Assembly: GCA_025980355.1 (NCBI GenBank)
Contig: JAICXR010000226.1
Span: 1-6,066 of the forward strand
Direction: 5' to 3'
From: Chloroflexota bacterium
GTDB taxonomy: Bacteria; Chloroflexota; UBA4733
Length of the DNA stretch: 6,066 nt
Below are positions 5,571 through 6,066 of this stretch, one piece after another. The notes beneath the pieces were generated by a model. That model did not search any database. It saw only the letters and a program-made list of their open reading frames with translations, and was not told where the DNA came from. The translations under genes and the position numbers were made by a program. Within the stretch, counting starts at the first letter, position 1, and every line of letters starts with the position of its first letter.

Positions 5571-6066
5571 ATGCCGCCACAGTCACGAGAACTCACCGCC
5601 GCAGCGAGCCGCGCCACATCGTCGGGAGTCCCTGAGGACGCCTTCCCAGTAGAGGCACTGCAAGGGGTCTACCGGGCGATCTTTCAACGTCGCGATATCC
5701 GCAGTTTTCGCGCCGATCCTTTTCCAGACGACGTGTTGGCGCGGCTGCTCAATGCGGCGCACCACGCCCCGTCGGTGGGATTTATGCAGCCATGGAGTTT
5801 CCTGCTGGTGCGGGATCGGGAGACCCGTACACGGGTGCAAGCGCTGTTCGAGCGGGAACGCCAGGCCGCGGCATGTTTCTTCGACGAGCCGCGCCGGTCG
5901 CAGTATCTCTCTCTCAAGCTGGAAGGCATTCTGGAGGCGCCGCTCAACCTCTGTGTCACCTGTGACCCGACGGCGGCCGGTCCCGCCGTGCTGGGCCGGA
6001 ACAGCATCCCGGAGACCGACGTCTACTCCACCTGCTGCGCCGTGGAAAATCTCTGGCTGGCCGCCC
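5571..6066 (+). CDS. bluB: 5,6-dimethylbenzimidazole synthase BluB (N-terminal 165 residues; 3' end outside window)
   Basis: BluB enzymes use oxygen to break down reduced FMN and release 5,6-dimethylbenzimidazole, the lower axial ligand of vitamin B12, in the cytoplasm. The visible part has the nitroreductase-fold hallmarks of this family in order: FQRRDIRSFR (38-47), HHAPSVGFMQPWSF (64-77), YLSLKLEGILEAPLNL (112-127), LGRNSIPETDVYS (141-153), then AVENLWLAA at the window edge. The LKLEG-x3-AP and GR-x2-[MI]-PET signatures separate BluB from ordinary nitroreductases. The first 30 residues are a low-complexity lead that varies between homologues. From the family's usual length of just over 200 residues, roughly the last quarter is missing, including the segment after LAA where a conserved GWVS motif would be expected. 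It has its own ribosome binding site and is transcribed away from the RHS gene. Whether other cobalamin genes follow cannot be seen. Confidence 0.93.
   Translation, partial: MPPQSRELTAAASRATSSGVPEDAFPVEALQGVYRAIFQRRDIRSFRADPFPDDVLARLLNAAHHAPSVGFMQPWSFLLVRDRETRTRVQALFERERQAAACFFDEPRRSQYLSLKLEGILEAPLNLCVTCDPTAAGPAVLGRNSIPETDVYSTCCAVENLWLAA

Noticed and set aside
5377..5652. Small plus-strand frame running from the promoter region into bluB, including an ATG at 5527 giving 41 codons
   Set aside because: It overlaps the bluB start in another phase, has no ribosome binding site of its own, and resembles no leader peptide.
1..6066. CRISPR arrays, tRNA or rRNA genes, insertion sequences, phage attachment sites
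   Set aside because: No regularly spaced repeats, cloverleaf, rRNA-like sequence, transposase or flanking terminal repeats are seen anywhere in the window.

Overview
The window is a GC-rich piece of bacterial chromosome with four protein-coding genes, two of them cut by the window edges, and no RNA gene, mobile element or CRISPR array that I can see. Several protein modules are of kinds I associate with Chloroflexota (Thermomicrobia, Ktedonobacteria and relatives). These are a duplicated GFP/GLP-type surface module on the protease and a C-terminal module carrying LLVWRKADNWTAFTNGY on the RHS-type protein. A Chloroflexota-like host is therefore my best guess. It rests on memory of such proteins, not on a search.

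Layout. Bases 2-1831 (+) hold the C-terminal 609 residues of a large, unnamed, beta-rich protein with a repeated module. A 248-base gap with nested inverted repeats follows. Bases 2080-3795 (+) encode a secreted HtrA-like serine protease with a complete His-Asp-Ser triad, one PDZ domain and an unusual N-terminal region. Ten bases later, pointing the other way, is a secreted RHS/YD-repeat protein (3806-5218, -) that ends in a Chloroflexota-style module where RHS proteins often carry a toxin. A 352-base divergent intergenic region (5219-5570) contains a 10-bp direct repeat with a 21-bp period, a plausible promoter and several small hairpins. Bases 5571-6066 (+) are the first 165 codons of bluB, the flavin-destroying enzyme that makes the lower ligand of vitamin B12.

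The protease and the RHS protein carry export signals, and the first protein looks extracytoplasmic by composition and architecture, so bases 2-5218 read as a cell-surface gene neighbourhood. bluB is a separate, divergently transcribed cytoplasmic metabolic gene. Nothing shows that the four form one pathway. The genes most worth a second look are the protease and the RHS protein, because each joins a well-known core to a poorly described lineage-specific module.
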